Shown in pieces: positions 35,947 through 45,754 of a stretch of DNA of 64,000 nucleotides (the first letter of the stretch is position 1; every line of letters begins with the position of its first letter). Under the pieces are notes generated by a model, which searched no databases, had not been told where the DNA came from, and saw nothing but the letters and a program-made list of their open reading frames with translations. A program made the position numbers and the translations under genes. The stretch covers positions 186,001-250,000 of the forward strand of contig NZ_FPBM01000007.1 of NCBI RefSeq assembly GCF_900116715.1, in the 5' to 3' direction. Source of the stretch: Polaromonas sp. YR568 (GTDB lineage Bacteria; Pseudomonadota; Gammaproteobacteria; Burkholderiales; Burkholderiaceae_C).

Positions 35947-36849
35947 TTAGCGAGTCATCGCTTGTGAAGTGTGCAGCAACTGCTCAACAAAAACTTTTAT
36001 CGCAGGGTGCGCCCGTTCCCCCTGACGAAAAGCCACAGAAATCCGACGAGTCACCGCCGGCCGCAGGGGGCGAGCAACCAGATTCTGCGAAATCTGCCCA
36101 AGACGCAAACCGGGAATGATCGACACAGAGCAGCCGGATGCCACCATCGCGGCAATGATTTCTGAGCCCCGGCAGGCGGCATTGACCTGAGGCGTGAAGC
36201 CAGCTTGCCGACAAAGGTTCATCACGAATTCGCCATAGAAGCTGGTTGCAGAATCCATTGCCCACTCTTCATCCTTCAGTTCAGACAAGGCAATGGATGG
36301 TTTGAGCGCCAGAGGATGGTCTTTTGCCATCACTACTTTCAACTCGTCGTCAATTAGACGCACTTTGTGAACCGTCTTTTCCATACGTGCCAAACGGACG
36401 GAAAGATCGTCGACGATTGCCAAATCAACATTCCAGGAACCCAGGGCTGCCAAACCCTCAGACGGCTCCATCTCAATAATTGTTATCTGAAGACGCGGGT
36501 AGCTTTTCCGGAGCGCTTGCAGCACAGGAGGAAGCAGCGCCGCTGCAGCAGTGGCAAAAGCGGCGATCCGTAAGGTGCCGGCTATCTCTTTACGTATTAG
36601 GGCCAACTCCGATCCGGCCTCATCTAGAACGCCCATGATGCGCTCCACATGCGACACCAACACTTCGCCCGCATGAGTCAGCTTCACGCCGCGGCCTCTT
36701 CGCTCAGTTAGAGGAACACCGACTTCTTCTTCAAGCTGAGTAATCTGCTGAGAAACAGCTGACGGGGTGAGGTTTAGCGCCTCGGCAACCGCAGCCATCG
36801 TCTGACGGATTGAAAGTTCTCGCAAAGCTTTGAGGCGTGCAATGTCCAT
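35947..36849 (-). CDS. LysR-family regulator next to sdaA
   Basis: 300 residues. An N-terminal winged HTH (RLKALRELSIRQTMAAVAEA, LTPSAVSQQITQLEEEVGVPL) is followed by a LysR effector domain. It is divergent from sdaA across a 122-bp gap that contains a clean inverted repeat near its own start, so it probably controls sdaA in response to serine or a related compound. The ATG at MDIARLKAL is used; a GTG two codons upstream is possible. Confidence 0.92.
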   Translation of the reverse strand: MDIARLKALRELSIRQTMAAVAEALNLTPSAVSQQITQLEEEVGVPLTERRGRGVKLTHAGEVLVSHVERIMGVLDEAGSELALIRKEIAGTLRIAAFATAAAALLPPVLQALRKSYPRLQITIIEMEPSEGLAALGSWNVDLAIVDDLSVRLARMEKTVHKVRLIDDELKVVMAKDHPLALKPSIALSELKDEEWAMDSATSFYGEFVMNLCRQAGFTPQVNAACRGSEIIAAMVASGCSVSIIPGLRLGQISQNLVARPLRPAVTRRISVAFRQGERAHPAIKVFVEQLLHTSQAMTR

Positions 36850-36859
36850 GACCACCCTG

Positions 36860-36878
36860 AGAAATAGTTAATATTTCT
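36860..36878. promoter_or_regulatory. Inverted repeat, likely LysR binding site upstream of sdaA
   Basis: AGAAATA-GTTAA-TATTTCT has perfect 7-bp arms and a 5-bp spacer. It lies 11 bp beyond the start of the divergent LysR gene, the usual place for an autoregulatory LysR recognition site. Confidence 0.6.
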
Positions 36879-36971
36879 AATGTATACGTCAAATAAAGAT
36901 CAATTGTATTGCTTTAACGCTGCCCGTACTATGCACTTTCCTACGTTAGTCACGAGTGACTTGGAGTTTTT

Positions 36972-38366
36972 GTGGCCGTCAGCGTTTTCGATCTTTTCAA
37001 AATAGGTATTGGCCCTTCTAGTTCACACACGGTCGGGCCGATGCGTGCAGCGCGTATGTTTACGCAGCGTTTGGTGAACGACGACAAGCTGGACGCGACA
37101 GCGGTCGTTCGATGCGAACTCTACGGATCGCTCGGCGCAACCGGCAAAGGCCATGGCAGCGGAACTGCGGTGCTTTTGGGGCTTTCCGGCTTCGAACCAG
37201 ACACGATTGACCCGGACAAGATTCCTTCGATCCTGGAGGGTATCCGCGCCACCCACCAAATTCAGCTGCTTGGGGCTCACCCCATAGCCTTCCACGAAAA
37301 GACTGACGTTCTCTTCTATCTCACTAAGACGCTTCCATTTCATGCAAATGGCATGACGTTTTCAGCGTTTAATTCGTCGGACGAGCTCCTATGCTCGTAC
37401 ACCTACTATTCCGTAGGCGGCGGATTTGTCGTGAGCGAAGAAGTTGCAGATGACGGATCTAGGCACAAGACCATCGCACCGGATACCACCGTACTTCCAC
37501 ATCCTTTTCACAGTGGCGACGAGCTCCTAGCGATTGCTAACGTGAACCAATGCAGCATCGCAGAGATCATGCGGCGCAATGAAAGGTTTTGGCGAACGGA
37601 CGACGAAATCGACCGTGGCTTGCTTAATATCTGGTCAGTCATGCAAGACTGCGTCGCGCGCGGATGCCGTGCTGAAGGCACGTTGCCCGGCCCATTTAAA
37701 GTCCGTCGCCGCGCCGCTGCATTGCAACAGTCGCTATCGGCCACAAAAAAGAACGGGGCCAAACCAGACCCACTGAGCACCATGGACTGGATCAACCTCT
37801 ATGCATTGGCTGTCAACGAAGAGAATGCTTCTGGTGGACGAGTTGTCACAGCGCCTACGAACGGTGCGGCGGGCATTATTCCTGCCGTTTTGCATTACTA
37901 CAGAGGTTTCGTTCATGAGGCCAACGATGCGGGCGTGATCGAGTTTTTACTCACCGCAGGCGCTATTGGCCTTCTCTACAAGGAAAACGCCTCGATATCG
38001 GGAGCAGAGGTCGGCTGCCAAGGCGAGGTAGGTGTAGCGTGCTCGATGGCAGCGGCTGCGCTATGCGCCGTAACTGGCGGCTCGCCTGAGCAAGTCGAAA
38101 ACGCCGCCGAGATCGGTATGGAACATCATCTTGGGCTGACATGCGACCCAGTGGGTGGATTGGTGCAAATTCCATGCATTGAGAGGAATGCCATCGCATC
38201 TGTCAAAGCCGTCAACGCCGCTCGCATGGCATTGCATGGTGACGGAACACATCACGTGAGTTTGGACAAAGTCATCAAGACTATGCGAGAGACTGGCGCC
38301 GACATGATGACCAAATACAAAGAGACTTCTCGCGGTGGTCTTGCAGTAAACATTATTGAATGCTGA
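36972..38366 (+). CDS. sdaA: L-serine ammonia-lyase, iron-sulfur type, single chain
   Basis: 464 residues. It deaminates L-serine to pyruvate and ammonia with a 4Fe-4S cluster. The N-terminal beta domain opens [19 protein letters not shown]; the catalytic domain has [31 protein letters not shown] and [19 protein letters not shown] with the cluster cysteines. Length suits the single-polypeptide form. The start is GTG, preceded by TTGGAG. With kbl and threonine dehydrogenase upstream it completes a route from threonine through glycine/serine to pyruvate. Confidence 0.96.
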   Translation: MAVSVFDLFKIGIGPSSSHTVGPMRAARMFTQRLVNDDKLDATAVVRCELYGSLGATGKGHGSGTAVLLGLSGFEPDTIDPDKIPSILEGIRATHQIQLLGAHPIAFHEKTDVLFYLTKTLPFHANGMTFSAFNSSDELLCSYTYYSVGGGFVVSEEVADDGSRHKTIAPDTTVLPHPFHSGDELLAIANVNQCSIAEIMRRNERFWRTDDEIDRGLLNIWSVMQDCVARGCRAEGTLPGPFKVRRRAAALQQSLSATKKNGAKPDPLSTMDWINLYALAVNEENASGGRVVTAPTNGAAGIIPAVLHYYRGFVHEANDAGVIEFLLTAGAIGLLYKENASISGAEVGCQGEVGVACSMAAAALCAVTGGSPEQVENAAEIGMEHHLGLTCDPVGGLVQIPCIERNAIASVKAVNAARMALHGDGTHHVSLDKVIKTMRETGADMMTKYKETSRGGLAVNIIEC

Positions 38367-38374
38367 TCACGCCG

Positions 38375-39499
38375 CTATTGCCGAATCCTGCCTGCCGTTA
38401 CGATCGACATCTCGACAAATCTGGAACCTGATCGCATATTCGGCTTGAAGCCAATCGAGTAGCCGCCTAAATCGAGCATATCAATCGAGTCGAGGGCTTG
38501 AACGAAGGCCTCTCGACTCGCGCGCGCGCCCATCCGGCGGGTGGCTTCAACTATTATCTTGGCGGCTATGTACCCTTCCATCATGGCGTAGCTCACAGGT
38601 ACATCAGGCTTTTCCGATTTCGCGAGTGTGTCAGCGAAGTCTTTCGTGAGCCGGCTCGAAACCTTGTATGGGCTCGGGGTGACTTGCGCAATAACCACAC
38701 CCTGCATCTGCTCGTCGGAAAGCCGCTTGCTCATCTGCTCGATGTCCGCACCAGAATACGAGAACAGCCGTGCGGTGCCGCCTCCTTCCCGGTACTGCTC
38801 AATGAAGCTCGCAGCCGCTGCACCGGTAGCGACCATAAGGACAGCCTGCGGCCGCCCAGCGATCATTGCGCTCACCGCCCTGTCGGCGCTAGTCGTTCCG
38901 GCGGGATAAGACGCTTTCACGAGAATCTGCGCGCCTGTTCTTTTTGCCATTTCGTCCACCGCCGCAAGCAGCGCGGCGACGTTGAGGCCTTCCTCGTAGA
39001 ACAGGCCGAGTCGATTTATGCCGACGGTGGCGAGATGATCGCCAATCTTGTTAACTTCGTCACGGAGACCAGCGCGGACGCTGTAAAGGTAAGGCGTCTC
39101 CGGTGCAATTTCGCTGGTGCGATAACCCACCAGTGCGATTTTCTCGCTCTGGAGGAGACCAGAGGAAACGAGATCGGCAATATTGCGCCCTCCCGCGTAG
39201 CCCGAGAGGACCATGGGCTTCGATTCAGCCAATAACTGCCGCGTGGCCGCAACGGTGTCTTCGGCTCGACCGCCATCATCCTTGCGCACTAGCGCAAAGG
39301 TATGGCCTGCAACGCCGCCTGATTTGTTGACTTGGTTGAAATGCAACTGCAAGCCTGCAGAATACGCTCGGCCCTGATTCGCATCCATGCCAGAGAGGGG
39401 GCCGACCTGGCCCACGACGATCTGCGTAGCCCCTGCGGCCTGCGCCAGGGCGAACACACCCCATGCCGCGAAGCGCGGCAGCACTTTCCAATTGCTCAT
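38375..39499 (-). CDS. ABC-type substrate-binding protein, LivK/branched-chain type (cluster B)
   Basis: 374 residues. A signal peptide (about 1-24, ending AAGAT) precedes a type I periplasmic binding domain opening IVVGQVGPLSGMDANQGRAY, as in LivK and amide/urea receptors. It has paralogues at 46678-47829 and 57241-58392 that share VMMEGYIAAKVIVEA-type and C-terminal IRQ sequences; this one is the most diverged. No LivHMGF permease or ATPase genes lie in the window, so its partner is unknown. CAGGAGA precedes the ATG. It is the last gene of the cluster B run. Confidence 0.9.
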   Translation of the reverse strand: MSNWKVLPRFAAWGVFALAQAAGATQIVVGQVGPLSGMDANQGRAYSAGLQLHFNQVNKSGGVAGHTFALVRKDDGGRAEDTVAATRQLLAESKPMVLSGYAGGRNIADLVSSGLLQSEKIALVGYRTSEIAPETPYLYSVRAGLRDEVNKIGDHLATVGINRLGLFYEEGLNVAALLAAVDEMAKRTGAQILVKASYPAGTTSADRAVSAMIAGRPQAVLMVATGAAAASFIEQYREGGGTARLFSYSGADIEQMSKRLSDEQMQGVVIAQVTPSPYKVSSRLTKDFADTLAKSEKPDVPVSYAMMEGYIAAKIIVEATRRMGARASREAFVQALDSIDMLDLGGYSIGFKPNMRSGSRFVEMSIVTAGRIRQ

Positions 39500-39514
39500 G
39501 GGATCTCCTGGGCG

Positions 39515-40498
39515 TCAGTCGAGTCGCGCGCCTGAGGCCTTGACGATCCGCGTCCAGCGGGTGGTCTCGCTGGCAAGGAACTTTGCGTAGTCAGTCGGGG
39601 AGCTGGGCATGGCCGTGGCGCCCACCCGGGCGAGTTGTGCCTGGAATGCTGGGTCGTTCAACACCTTGACTATCTCCGCATTCAATCGTGCAACGATCTG
39701 CGGCGACGTACCCTTGGGTGCGGCGATTCCCATCCACGCGTTTACCTCGAAACCCGCGAGACTCTCTGCAACGGTAGGAATCTCCGGTGCGGTAGGCATA
39801 CGTCTAGTGCTGGTAATGCCTAGCGCGCGAACACGGCCACTTTGAACTTCGGGCAATACCGAAGGTACCTGCTCGAACAACATGTGAACTTGGCCGCCCA
39901 TCAAATCCTGCATCGCCGGCGCCCCGCCTCGGTAAGGGATGTGAAGAATGAAAATACCAGCGGCAGATTTGAGCATTTCGGCGGTAAGGTGACTCGAGGT
40001 GCCCACCCCGCTGGAGGCATAGGTCAGCTTGCCAGGGTGGGCCTTGGCATAAGCAATCAATTCACCGATATTGCGGGCAGGCACCGAAGGGTGCACAACC
40101 AGTAGATTGGGAACGCCTGCATAGAGACTAATCGGCGCGAAGTCTTTTTGCGGGTCAAATGACATCTTCGGATACAGCGCAGGATTTGTCGCCATTCCGA
40201 TAGGCGCAAGCAACAGTGTGTAGCCATCAGGCTCCGATCGAGCCACGTATTCCATACCGACATTACCGCCCGCACCGGCGCGGTTATCTATCACGAAGGG
40301 CTGGCCCATGCTCTGGCCGAGGCGCTCCGTCAACATACGTGCCAAAAGGGTTGTCGAGCCACCGGCGGCGAACGGTACGACCAGCTTAACGGGCTTATTG
40401 GGGTATCCCGCTTGAGCGTGGGCACCGCCGGCCACCGCGATGCAGACCAGCGCCACAAGGGACACGAGGCTGTTGCGGATAAATGAGGCTGTAGACAT
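39515..40498 (-). CDS. Tripartite tricarboxylate transporter receptor (Bug family)
   Basis: 327 residues. A signal peptide (about 1-29, ending AHAQA) is followed by YPNKPVKLVVPFAAGGSTTLLAR and later VIDNRAGAGGNVG, both hallmarks of Bug receptors, which are strongly expanded in Burkholderiales. They bind small carboxylates; whether TctAB partners exist is not visible here, so it may act as an orphan receptor. AAGGAG precedes the ATG. It lies 40 bp after the hydroxyacid dehydrogenase gene, consistent with a carboxylate substrate or product of that enzyme. Confidence 0.93.
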   Translation of the reverse strand: MSTASFIRNSLVSLVALVCIAVAGGAHAQAGYPNKPVKLVVPFAAGGSTTLLARMLTERLGQSMGQPFVIDNRAGAGGNVGMEYVARSEPDGYTLLLAPIGMATNPALYPKMSFDPQKDFAPISLYAGVPNLLVVHPSVPARNIGELIAYAKAHPGKLTYASSGVGTSSHLTAEMLKSAAGIFILHIPYRGGAPAMQDLMGGQVHMLFEQVPSVLPEVQSGRVRALGITSTRRMPTAPEIPTVAESLAGFEVNAWMGIAAPKGTSPQIVARLNAEIVKVLNDPAFQAQLARVGATAMPSSPTDYAKFLASETTRWTRIVKASGARLD

Positions 40499-40538
40499 GG
40501 TTGATCTCCTTAGTTTGATTTATGCGTTTCTCAGTCCG

Positions 40539-41516
40539 TTAATACCCGAGTTCGGGATCAACTTCGTTTTCAAGCTCTTGTTCGCCGGCCCGCAAGCGCG
40601 CCAAGTTTCGGGCGAGGATCTTCATCGACTTCCCCGTGTACCCCGTGGGCATGTCGCAAGAAACATGCGGAGTCACTATGAGGTTAGGTACGTCCCACAC
40701 TGCCGCCTCCGGCGGCAGTGGCTCCGTGTCGAACACATCCAGCACGGCGCCACCTAATTGGCCGCTTTTTAAGGCCTCGATAACATCAGCGGTAACCACC
40801 ACCTGGCCGCGCGCCATATTTACGATTCCCGCGCCACGCTTCATGCTCCCGATAAGACCCGCATGCAACAGGCCGCGCGTCTCCTTGGTCAGTGGGCAGC
40901 ACAGGATCAGAAAATCGCATACCTGGATGCGTTCGGCAAGCGCATCAATCCTGGACACCTCTGCCACTCCGTCGACGCTCCGCCCATGTCGCGAGATGCC
41001 TTCCACCTTCAGACCCAGCGCGCCCGCCGCTGAAGCCACGGCGCAGCCGAGGCGGCCCAAACCGACCACGAGAACACGCTGGCCTTCGATTGGAGGGGTC
41101 AACCGGGGTGACCAGCGCTTTTCGCGCTGATTCGAGATCAGAAAAGGCATCTCAGAATTAAGCATCAGCAGCGCCATGGCCGCATACTCACGCGCTTTCT
41201 GAACGTGAATTCCGCTACTGTTAGTGAACTTGGCGCCCTGCGGCAGCCAGTCCAGCGGCAGATATCGCTCGACGCCCGCGCTGGTGCAGTGCACGAGCTT
41301 GAGCCTGGGAGCACCGCGACGCAAGCGCTCCACGTCGAAACCGGACCCGACAAACACGTCAGCTCGCGCCAGCGCGTCTAAGTCGGGCCTGTCGCTGTCG
41401 TGAATGGTCACGGTGACTTCTGTTTCAGGCATAGGCAACGCACAGCGGAACACTTCAGGAGTGATGCTGTAAGTGGCCGCGCGGCCGGCCTGATTCTCAA
41501 CATAGACATGCATCAT
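40539..41516 (-). CDS. D-2-hydroxyacid dehydrogenase (cluster B)
   Basis: 325 residues with intact GLGRLG, catalytic Arg (NMARGQVVV), Glu (FDTEPLP) and His (TPHVSCD). It is a paralogue of the cluster A enzyme (shared STSAGVE/CTSAGVE, TNSSGxH and HVSxD segments). Its repeated pairing with an enolase-superfamily enzyme suggests the two act in sequence on the same carbon skeleton. Two adjacent ATG codons open the gene; either could be used. It lies 10 bp after the ATPase gene in the operon. Confidence 0.9.
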   Translation of the reverse strand: MMHVYVENQAGRAATYSITPEVFRCALPMPETEVTVTIHDSDRPDLDALARADVFVGSGFDVERLRRGAPRLKLVHCTSAGVERYLPLDWLPQGAKFTNSSGIHVQKAREYAAMALLMLNSEMPFLISNQREKRWSPRLTPPIEGQRVLVVGLGRLGCAVASAAGALGLKVEGISRHGRSVDGVAEVSRIDALAERIQVCDFLILCCPLTKETRGLLHAGLIGSMKRGAGIVNMARGQVVVTADVIEALKSGQLGGAVLDVFDTEPLPPEAAVWDVPNLIVTPHVSCDMPTGYTGKSMKILARNLARLRAGEQELENEVDPELGY

Positions 41517-41526
41517 GTTGCGCTGC

Positions 41527-42273
41527 TCAGTGCGAGGCCATCACGCGACCGAGGAAGTCAGCCAGCCGTTGAGTTTTCGGAGACCCAAACACCTCATCAG
41601 GCCGGCCCTGCTCGACGATTTCACCATGATCCATGAAGACGACACGGTCAGCAACTTGTCGTGCAAACCCCATCTCATGAGTTACGCAGATCATTGTCAT
41701 ACCCGTTTGCGCCAGCTCAGTCATGGTGTCGAGTACCTCTTGGATCATCTCGGGATCCAGCGCAGATGTCGGCTCATCGAACAGCATGATGCGAGGCTCC
41801 ATACACAGTGCGCGAGCAATCGCCACGCGTTGCTGCTGACCGCCGGACAACTTGGCCGGGTATTTCTGCGCCTGCTCTGCGATGCGTACGCGTTCCAAAT
41901 AGGACATGGCGGTTTCAACCGCCTTTTCACGCGACAAGCCCCGAGTGCTCATAGGGGCGAGAATGCAATTTTCTAGGATCGTCAAGTGAGGAAACAGATT
42001 GAACGACTGAAATACCATGCCCACTTCTCTGCGCACGCTGCTTGCGGTCTCGTCGCTAAGTTCTTGCCCTTCGACGTGGATCTTCCCCTCCTGGTGTTTT
42101 TCCAGTCGGTTGATGCAGCGAATTAGGGTGGACTTACCGGAACCCGAAGGACCGCAGACCACGACTTTCTCGCCTTCGGCAACATCAAAACTCACGTTCT
42201 TGAGTACGTGCAACGGGCCGTACCACTTGTTAACGTCGCGAAACTGGATGGCACGGGAGAATGTGGTTGTCAT
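41527..42273 (-). CDS. Polar amino acid ABC transporter ATP-binding protein (GlnQ type)
   Basis: 248 residues. Walker [17 protein letters not shown]-loop [13 protein letters not shown], signature [15 protein letters not shown], Walker [16 protein letters not shown] and the H-loop [10 protein letters not shown] are all present. No C-terminal extension, as expected for GlnQ/HisP types. It drives the permease at 42971-43657 with the receptor at 43681-44538. Its start overlaps the stop of the GntR gene by four bases. Confidence 0.95.
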   Translation of the reverse strand: MTTTFSRAIQFRDVNKWYGPLHVLKNVSFDVAEGEKVVVCGPSGSGKSTLIRCINRLEKHQEGKIHVEGQELSDETASSVRREVGMVFQSFNLFPHLTILENCILAPMSTRGLSREKAVETAMSYLERVRIAEQAQKYPAKLSGGQQQRVAIARALCMEPRIMLFDEPTSALDPEMIQEVLDTMTELAQTGMTMICVTHEMGFARQVADRVVFMDHGEIVEQGRPDEVFGSPKTQRLADFLGRVMASH

Positions 42274-42974
42274 AGCGTTGGTGTGTTTTCGTTTAGAACC
42301 ATTGATAGCAGCTTGAACACTCTCTTGCCTTCGCCGATGCTGTGTTCCTCTAGTAAGTGGGTAGCCAGAGCGACATCTTTTTGCACAATGGCCTGGACAA
42401 TCGCGCCATGTGAGTCCAGGGTCGTGTTCGGATCTTTCATGTCGACGTAGGTCGATGCGACGAAAAGACGGATCTGCTGTTCGACCATCCGGTAGTGTTC
42501 GCGCAGTCGTCGGTGGCCTGCGAGCTCCACGATCATCTTGTGTATGTTGAAGTCACGGTCCACGACAACGTCGTCCGGTTCACCTTTATGACGGGCAACC
42601 AGCAATTGTTCAAAGGTATCTTCCAGCGCTTGAGCCCCCTCTGGAGTGAGCTTCTCGATAGCAAGCTTGCCGGCCATCGATTCGAGTGCGGCACGCAGCG
42701 TGAACAGCTCCCACAGGTCCTGCGGCTGAATCGACATGACGGTCCATCCCGTGTAGGGGGTCAGCACGATTAGGCCCTCCTGACTTAGCTGCTGCAGGGC
42801 GGCACGAAGCGTTCCGCGTGACACGTCGAACTGCTGCGCAACGCTGGCCTCGGTAATACGACTGCCGGGGGGGAGCTGACCGGTCGTAATCAGTCGGCGT
42901 AGCTCATCCGCCGTAAGCTGCTCGGCCGGTCGCTTTTTTATGGGCCTCAAGCCGGACGTTGCCGATGTGGTCAT
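42270..42974 (-). CDS. GntR-family regulator (FCD type) embedded in the ABC operon
   Basis: 234 residues. A GntR winged HTH (about 17-80: [41 protein letters not shown]) is followed by an all-helical FCD effector domain with likely metal ligands ([15 protein letters not shown] and a late DSHGAIV). It overlaps by four bases both the permease gene before it and the ATPase gene after it, so its level is tied to transporter translation. It resembles the GntR protein at 45928-46620 closely and may bind the same operator. Confidence 0.92.
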   Translation of the reverse strand: MTTSATSGLRPIKKRPAEQLTADELRRLITTGQLPPGSRITEASVAQQFDVSRGTLRAALQQLSQEGLIVLTPYTGWTVMSIQPQDLWELFTLRAALESMAGKLAIEKLTPEGAQALEDTFEQLLVARHKGEPDDVVVDRDFNIHKMIVELAGHRRLREHYRMVEQQIRLFVASTYVDMKDPNTTLDSHGAIVQAIVQKDVALATHLLEEHSIGEGKRVFKLLSMVLNENTPTL

Positions 42975-43657
42975 GCGTATAACCCTCGATTTCCGCGGCT
43001 AAACCGGCGCTCAATTGAGCGTTGAATAATGGTGTATCCAACCGCCAGCATGCTGTACCAAATGGCGACAACGGTAAGCACTTCGAAATACTTAAAGTTG
43101 GCGCTGAAGATATTGGTCGCAGTTCCGAAGATTTCGGGAATTGCGATGGTGAACAACAAAGAGGTGTTCTTGATCAGATTGATCACTTGATTGCCGGTCG
43201 GCGCAAGAGCGATACGAACGGCCTGGGGCAGGATCACCTTACGCATCATGGTGAAGTAATTCAGACCCAGTGCTTGTGACGCCTCTCGCTGTCCGCGATC
43301 AACGGAATTGATACCTGAGCGTACGACTTCCGTCATGTAGGCGCCTTCGTTGATGCCTAACGCAAGGACGCCTGCCCACAGTGCCGGGAGATTGACCGCA
43401 CCGCTAGTCATTGCAGGCAGTGCGTTGTACCAAAAGACAACCTGAACCAACAAGGGGACTCCCCGAAGGAATGTCACATAGCCCCGCACGAGCGGCTGTA
43501 GCTTCGACAGAGGTGAAGTGAGCACGATGCCACCGACGGTGCCGATGAAGACACCGATGATGAGTGACAAAACCGTGATCCATAGCACGAGCAGGATAGG
43601 CGCAAAGAACTTCGTGGAGAACAGTAGCGCAAAGAAATAGGATGAATCGAAATGCAT
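42971..43657 (-). CDS. Polar amino acid ABC transporter permease (HisM/GlnP type)
   Basis: 228 residues with about five membrane helices. The EAA loop region (RGQREASQALGLNYFTMMRKVILPQAVRIALAP in family terms, about 130-160) contacts the ATPase. Only one permease gene is present, so the channel is probably a homodimer. The start MHFDSSYFF follows CAGGAAGG; a longer in-frame extension upstream overlaps the receptor gene and is not used here. It works with the receptor at 43681-44538. Confidence 0.93.
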   Translation of the reverse strand: MHFDSSYFFALLFSTKFFAPILLVLWITVLSLIIGVFIGTVGGIVLTSPLSKLQPLVRGYVTFLRGVPLLVQVVFWYNALPAMTSGAVNLPALWAGVLALGINEGAYMTEVVRSGINSVDRGQREASQALGLNYFTMMRKVILPQAVRIALAPTGNQVINLIKNTSLLFTIAIPEIFGTATNIFSANFKYFEVLTVVAIWYSMLAVGYTIIQRSIERRFSRGNRGLYA

Positions 43658-43680
43658 AAAGGCCTTCCTGCCCGCTGGTG

Positions 43681-44538
43681 TTAGTTGGTGACCTTGGTGA
43701 CGTCGCCGCCGTCCAGGTTCCACTTTTTCAGGATCTCGGCGTAAGTGCCGTTCTGTACCAAACCTTTGAATGCGGCATCTACTGCAGCGCGGTTGGCGTC
43801 TTCGCCTTTGCGAAACACCAGGCCGTTGCGATTGCGTAGAGTGTTGGCACCGGCCTTGCCGCTCAGGATGGGGCTGGCTTCAAAGTAGGTGTTGGGGTTC
43901 TGCTGCACCAAATAGGCAGCGACTGGCCAGTCGATGAACGCCGCCTGAGCAGAGCCCTTGGCCACTTCGTGCACGGTCTCGTTCATTGCGGCAAAGACCT
44001 TCATGTTCATGGGCTTGCCGGCCGGGCAGTCACCCTTGACGCGCTCCAGAGCAGCCATTTGAGTGGACCCTGCCACGATCGCCACCGTAACGCCACAGAC
44101 ATCCGATTCGGTGTTGAACCGGAGATTGGCGTCCTTCTTGGTTATCAGGCGTAGCCCGCCGACGAACACCGGCACAAAGTCAAAGGTCTGCATACGCACG
44201 TCGGTGATTCCCACACGTGAGGAGATCAGGTCGAACTTCTTTGAGATCAGCGCAGGAAACAGCCCCTGGAAAGCCAAGTTCACGAACTTCGGCTCCAGAC
44301 ACATAGCCTTGGCTAGTGCGACGGCGATGTCCACGTCGAAACCGGCGGGCTTGTCATCCTTGACGAAGCCCATCGGTGGCGCTGAAAGCTCGGTTCCAAT
44401 GGTGAGGAAGCCAGGCTCTACGAGTGCTGGCGGCTTAGGCGCACAGGTAGCCTGCGCCGAGGCGAGCTGCGGCAGGATGAATAACGAGCCACCCAAGGAA
44501 AGGGCAGTTGCAAACTTACGAAGGGTCGAGATTTTCAT
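43681..44538 (-). CDS. Amino acid ABC transporter substrate-binding protein (cluster B)
   Basis: 285 residues. A signal peptide (about 1-29, ending LASAQA) precedes a type II binding domain (SBP_bac_3) with FLTIGTELSAPPMGF, GFDVDIAVALAKAM and a later SRVGITDVRMQTFDFVP. These proteins bind amino acids or opine-like compounds in the periplasm. CAGGAGA precedes the ATG. It lies directly after the enolase-superfamily gene (13 bp), linking import to that enzyme. Confidence 0.93.
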   Translation of the reverse strand: MKISTLRKFATALSLGGSLFILPQLASAQATCAPKPPALVEPGFLTIGTELSAPPMGFVKDDKPAGFDVDIAVALAKAMCLEPKFVNLAFQGLFPALISKKFDLISSRVGITDVRMQTFDFVPVFVGGLRLITKKDANLRFNTESDVCGVTVAIVAGSTQMAALERVKGDCPAGKPMNMKVFAAMNETVHEVAKGSAQAAFIDWPVAAYLVQQNPNTYFEASPILSGKAGANTLRNRNGLVFRKGEDANRAAVDAAFKGLVQNGTYAEILKKWNLDGGDVTKVTN

Positions 44539-44550
44539 GCTTTTCTCCTG

Positions 44551-45711
44551 TTAAGAATCGATTTCTGCCCAAAGGAAGGGGCGTACCTTGTCATCAATGA
44601 GTTCGATACCAATCCCCGGCCTGTCGGACACCTGGAGGTAGCCGTCCTTGACCTGGTTTTCTGGTATCACGTCCGTGAACTCGATATGCTTGGCGTCGTC
44701 CGCCCAGTAGGGATAGAGCTCCAGGATCGAGAAGTTCGAGAGATTGGCGCTGACGTGCATCGTTGCAGCAGTGCATACGCGACTCGCGCAGTTGTGAGGA
44801 GCTACGCGTAAGTTGTAAGCCTCCGCCATCGCCGCGATCTTCTTGGTCTCAAGGATGCCGCCGGTATTGCCCACATCGGGCTGCAGGGTGTCGGCAGCGT
44901 GGGTCTCCATGACCTTGCGAAAGCCATAGCGCGTATACAGCCGTTCGCCCAGTGCGATGGGGATGTTGACCTTCTCTGAGATTTTTTTAAGCGCGCCGAG
45001 GTCGAAAGGGTCGGCCGGCTCTTCGATGAAATCGATACCCAGATCCTCATACCGCTGGCAAAGGCGGATGGTTTCGTCTGTGGTCAGCGCACCGCTCAGA
45101 TCGAGCATGAGGTCGACATCGGGGCCGACGCAGTCGCGCAAAGCTTTTACTCGCTGGAAAGCGAGCTCGGTTTCGCCTCGATCCAGAGCCCGGCGCGTAG
45201 GATGGCGCAGCGTGCCTCTGGCGTCGGGCATGGCAAGGGGATAACACTTAAGGGCGGTATAGCCCTCCTTCAGTGGACGCTCAGCGGAACGGGCGAAGTC
45301 CGAAGCGGTCGTCGTGTCACTGCTCCACCCGTTGGCGTAAACGCGTAGTTGATCGCGTACTTTCCCGCCCAGGAGCTGGTATACCGGCACATTGAGCGCT
45401 TTGCCTTTGATGTCCCAGAGTGCTTGCTCGATGGCACTAATGCCGGCGAAGACGATCGCGCCGCCGCCCTTTGCCCAGAAAGAGTGGTCATACATCTCGG
45501 ACCACAGGGCCTCAATCGCCTGCGGATCCTTACCGACCAGGATGCGAGCAGCGAGATCTTTGATCATTCCGGCCGCCGCAGTGCCGCCCAAGCCATAGGC
45601 GATGGCAGCCTCCCCTACCCCGCTGATGCCCTCGTCCGTCTCAATTTTGACGATGACGGGATGCAGCATGCCGCTGCTGATCAGATACACCTTAACTCTC
45701 GTGATTTTCAA
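44551..45711 (-). CDS. Enolase-superfamily enzyme (cluster B), near-duplicate of cluster A enzyme
   Basis: About 386 residues with the same ligand set as the cluster A enzyme: ALKCYP, MLDLSG, FIEEP, LGERL, LQPDVGNTGG and VAPHNCAS. The chosen start is TTG (45711), because AAAGGAG sits just before it and it aligns with the ATG of the paralogue; an ATG at 45753 would place the start inside the operator region. High identity over the full length suggests a recent duplication, with a different transporter attached. It is the first gene of the cluster B operon. Confidence 0.88.
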   Translation of the reverse strand: MKITRVKVYLISSGMLHPVIVKIETDEGISGVGEAAIAYGLGGTAAAGMIKDLAARILVGKDPQAIEALWSEMYDHSFWAKGGGAIVFAGISAIEQALWDIKGKALNVPVYQLLGGKVRDQLRVYANGWSSDTTTASDFARSAERPLKEGYTALKCYPLAMPDARGTLRHPTRRALDRGETELAFQRVKALRDCVGPDVDLMLDLSGALTTDETIRLCQRYEDLGIDFIEEPADPFDLGALKKISEKVNIPIALGERLYTRYGFRKVMETHAADTLQPDVGNTGGILETKKIAAMAEAYNLRVAPHNCASRVCTAATMHVSANLSNFSILELYPYWADDAKHIEFTDVIPENQVKDGYLQVSDRPGIGIELIDDKVRPFLWAEIDS

Positions 45712-45728
45712 AATAACTCCTTTGGTTG

Positions 45729-45754
45729 ATTGTCGACAATCGATCATCGACAAT
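45729..45754. promoter_or_regulatory. GntR-type operator upstream of the cluster B operon
   Basis: ATTGTCGACAAT (45729-45740) is a perfect 12-bp palindrome of the kind used by FCD-type GntR regulators. A second, imperfect copy (ATCATCGACAAT) follows within 15 bp. It lies between the enolase-superfamily gene and the divergent GntR gene at 45928, which, like the GntR inside the operon, is a natural candidate to bind it. Confidence 0.7.

Noticed and set aside
35874..36119. Plus-strand open frame of 81 residues after the threonine dehydrogenase gene
   Set aside because: Most of it lies antisense to the LysR gene; it lacks a ribosome site and shows low-complexity composition.
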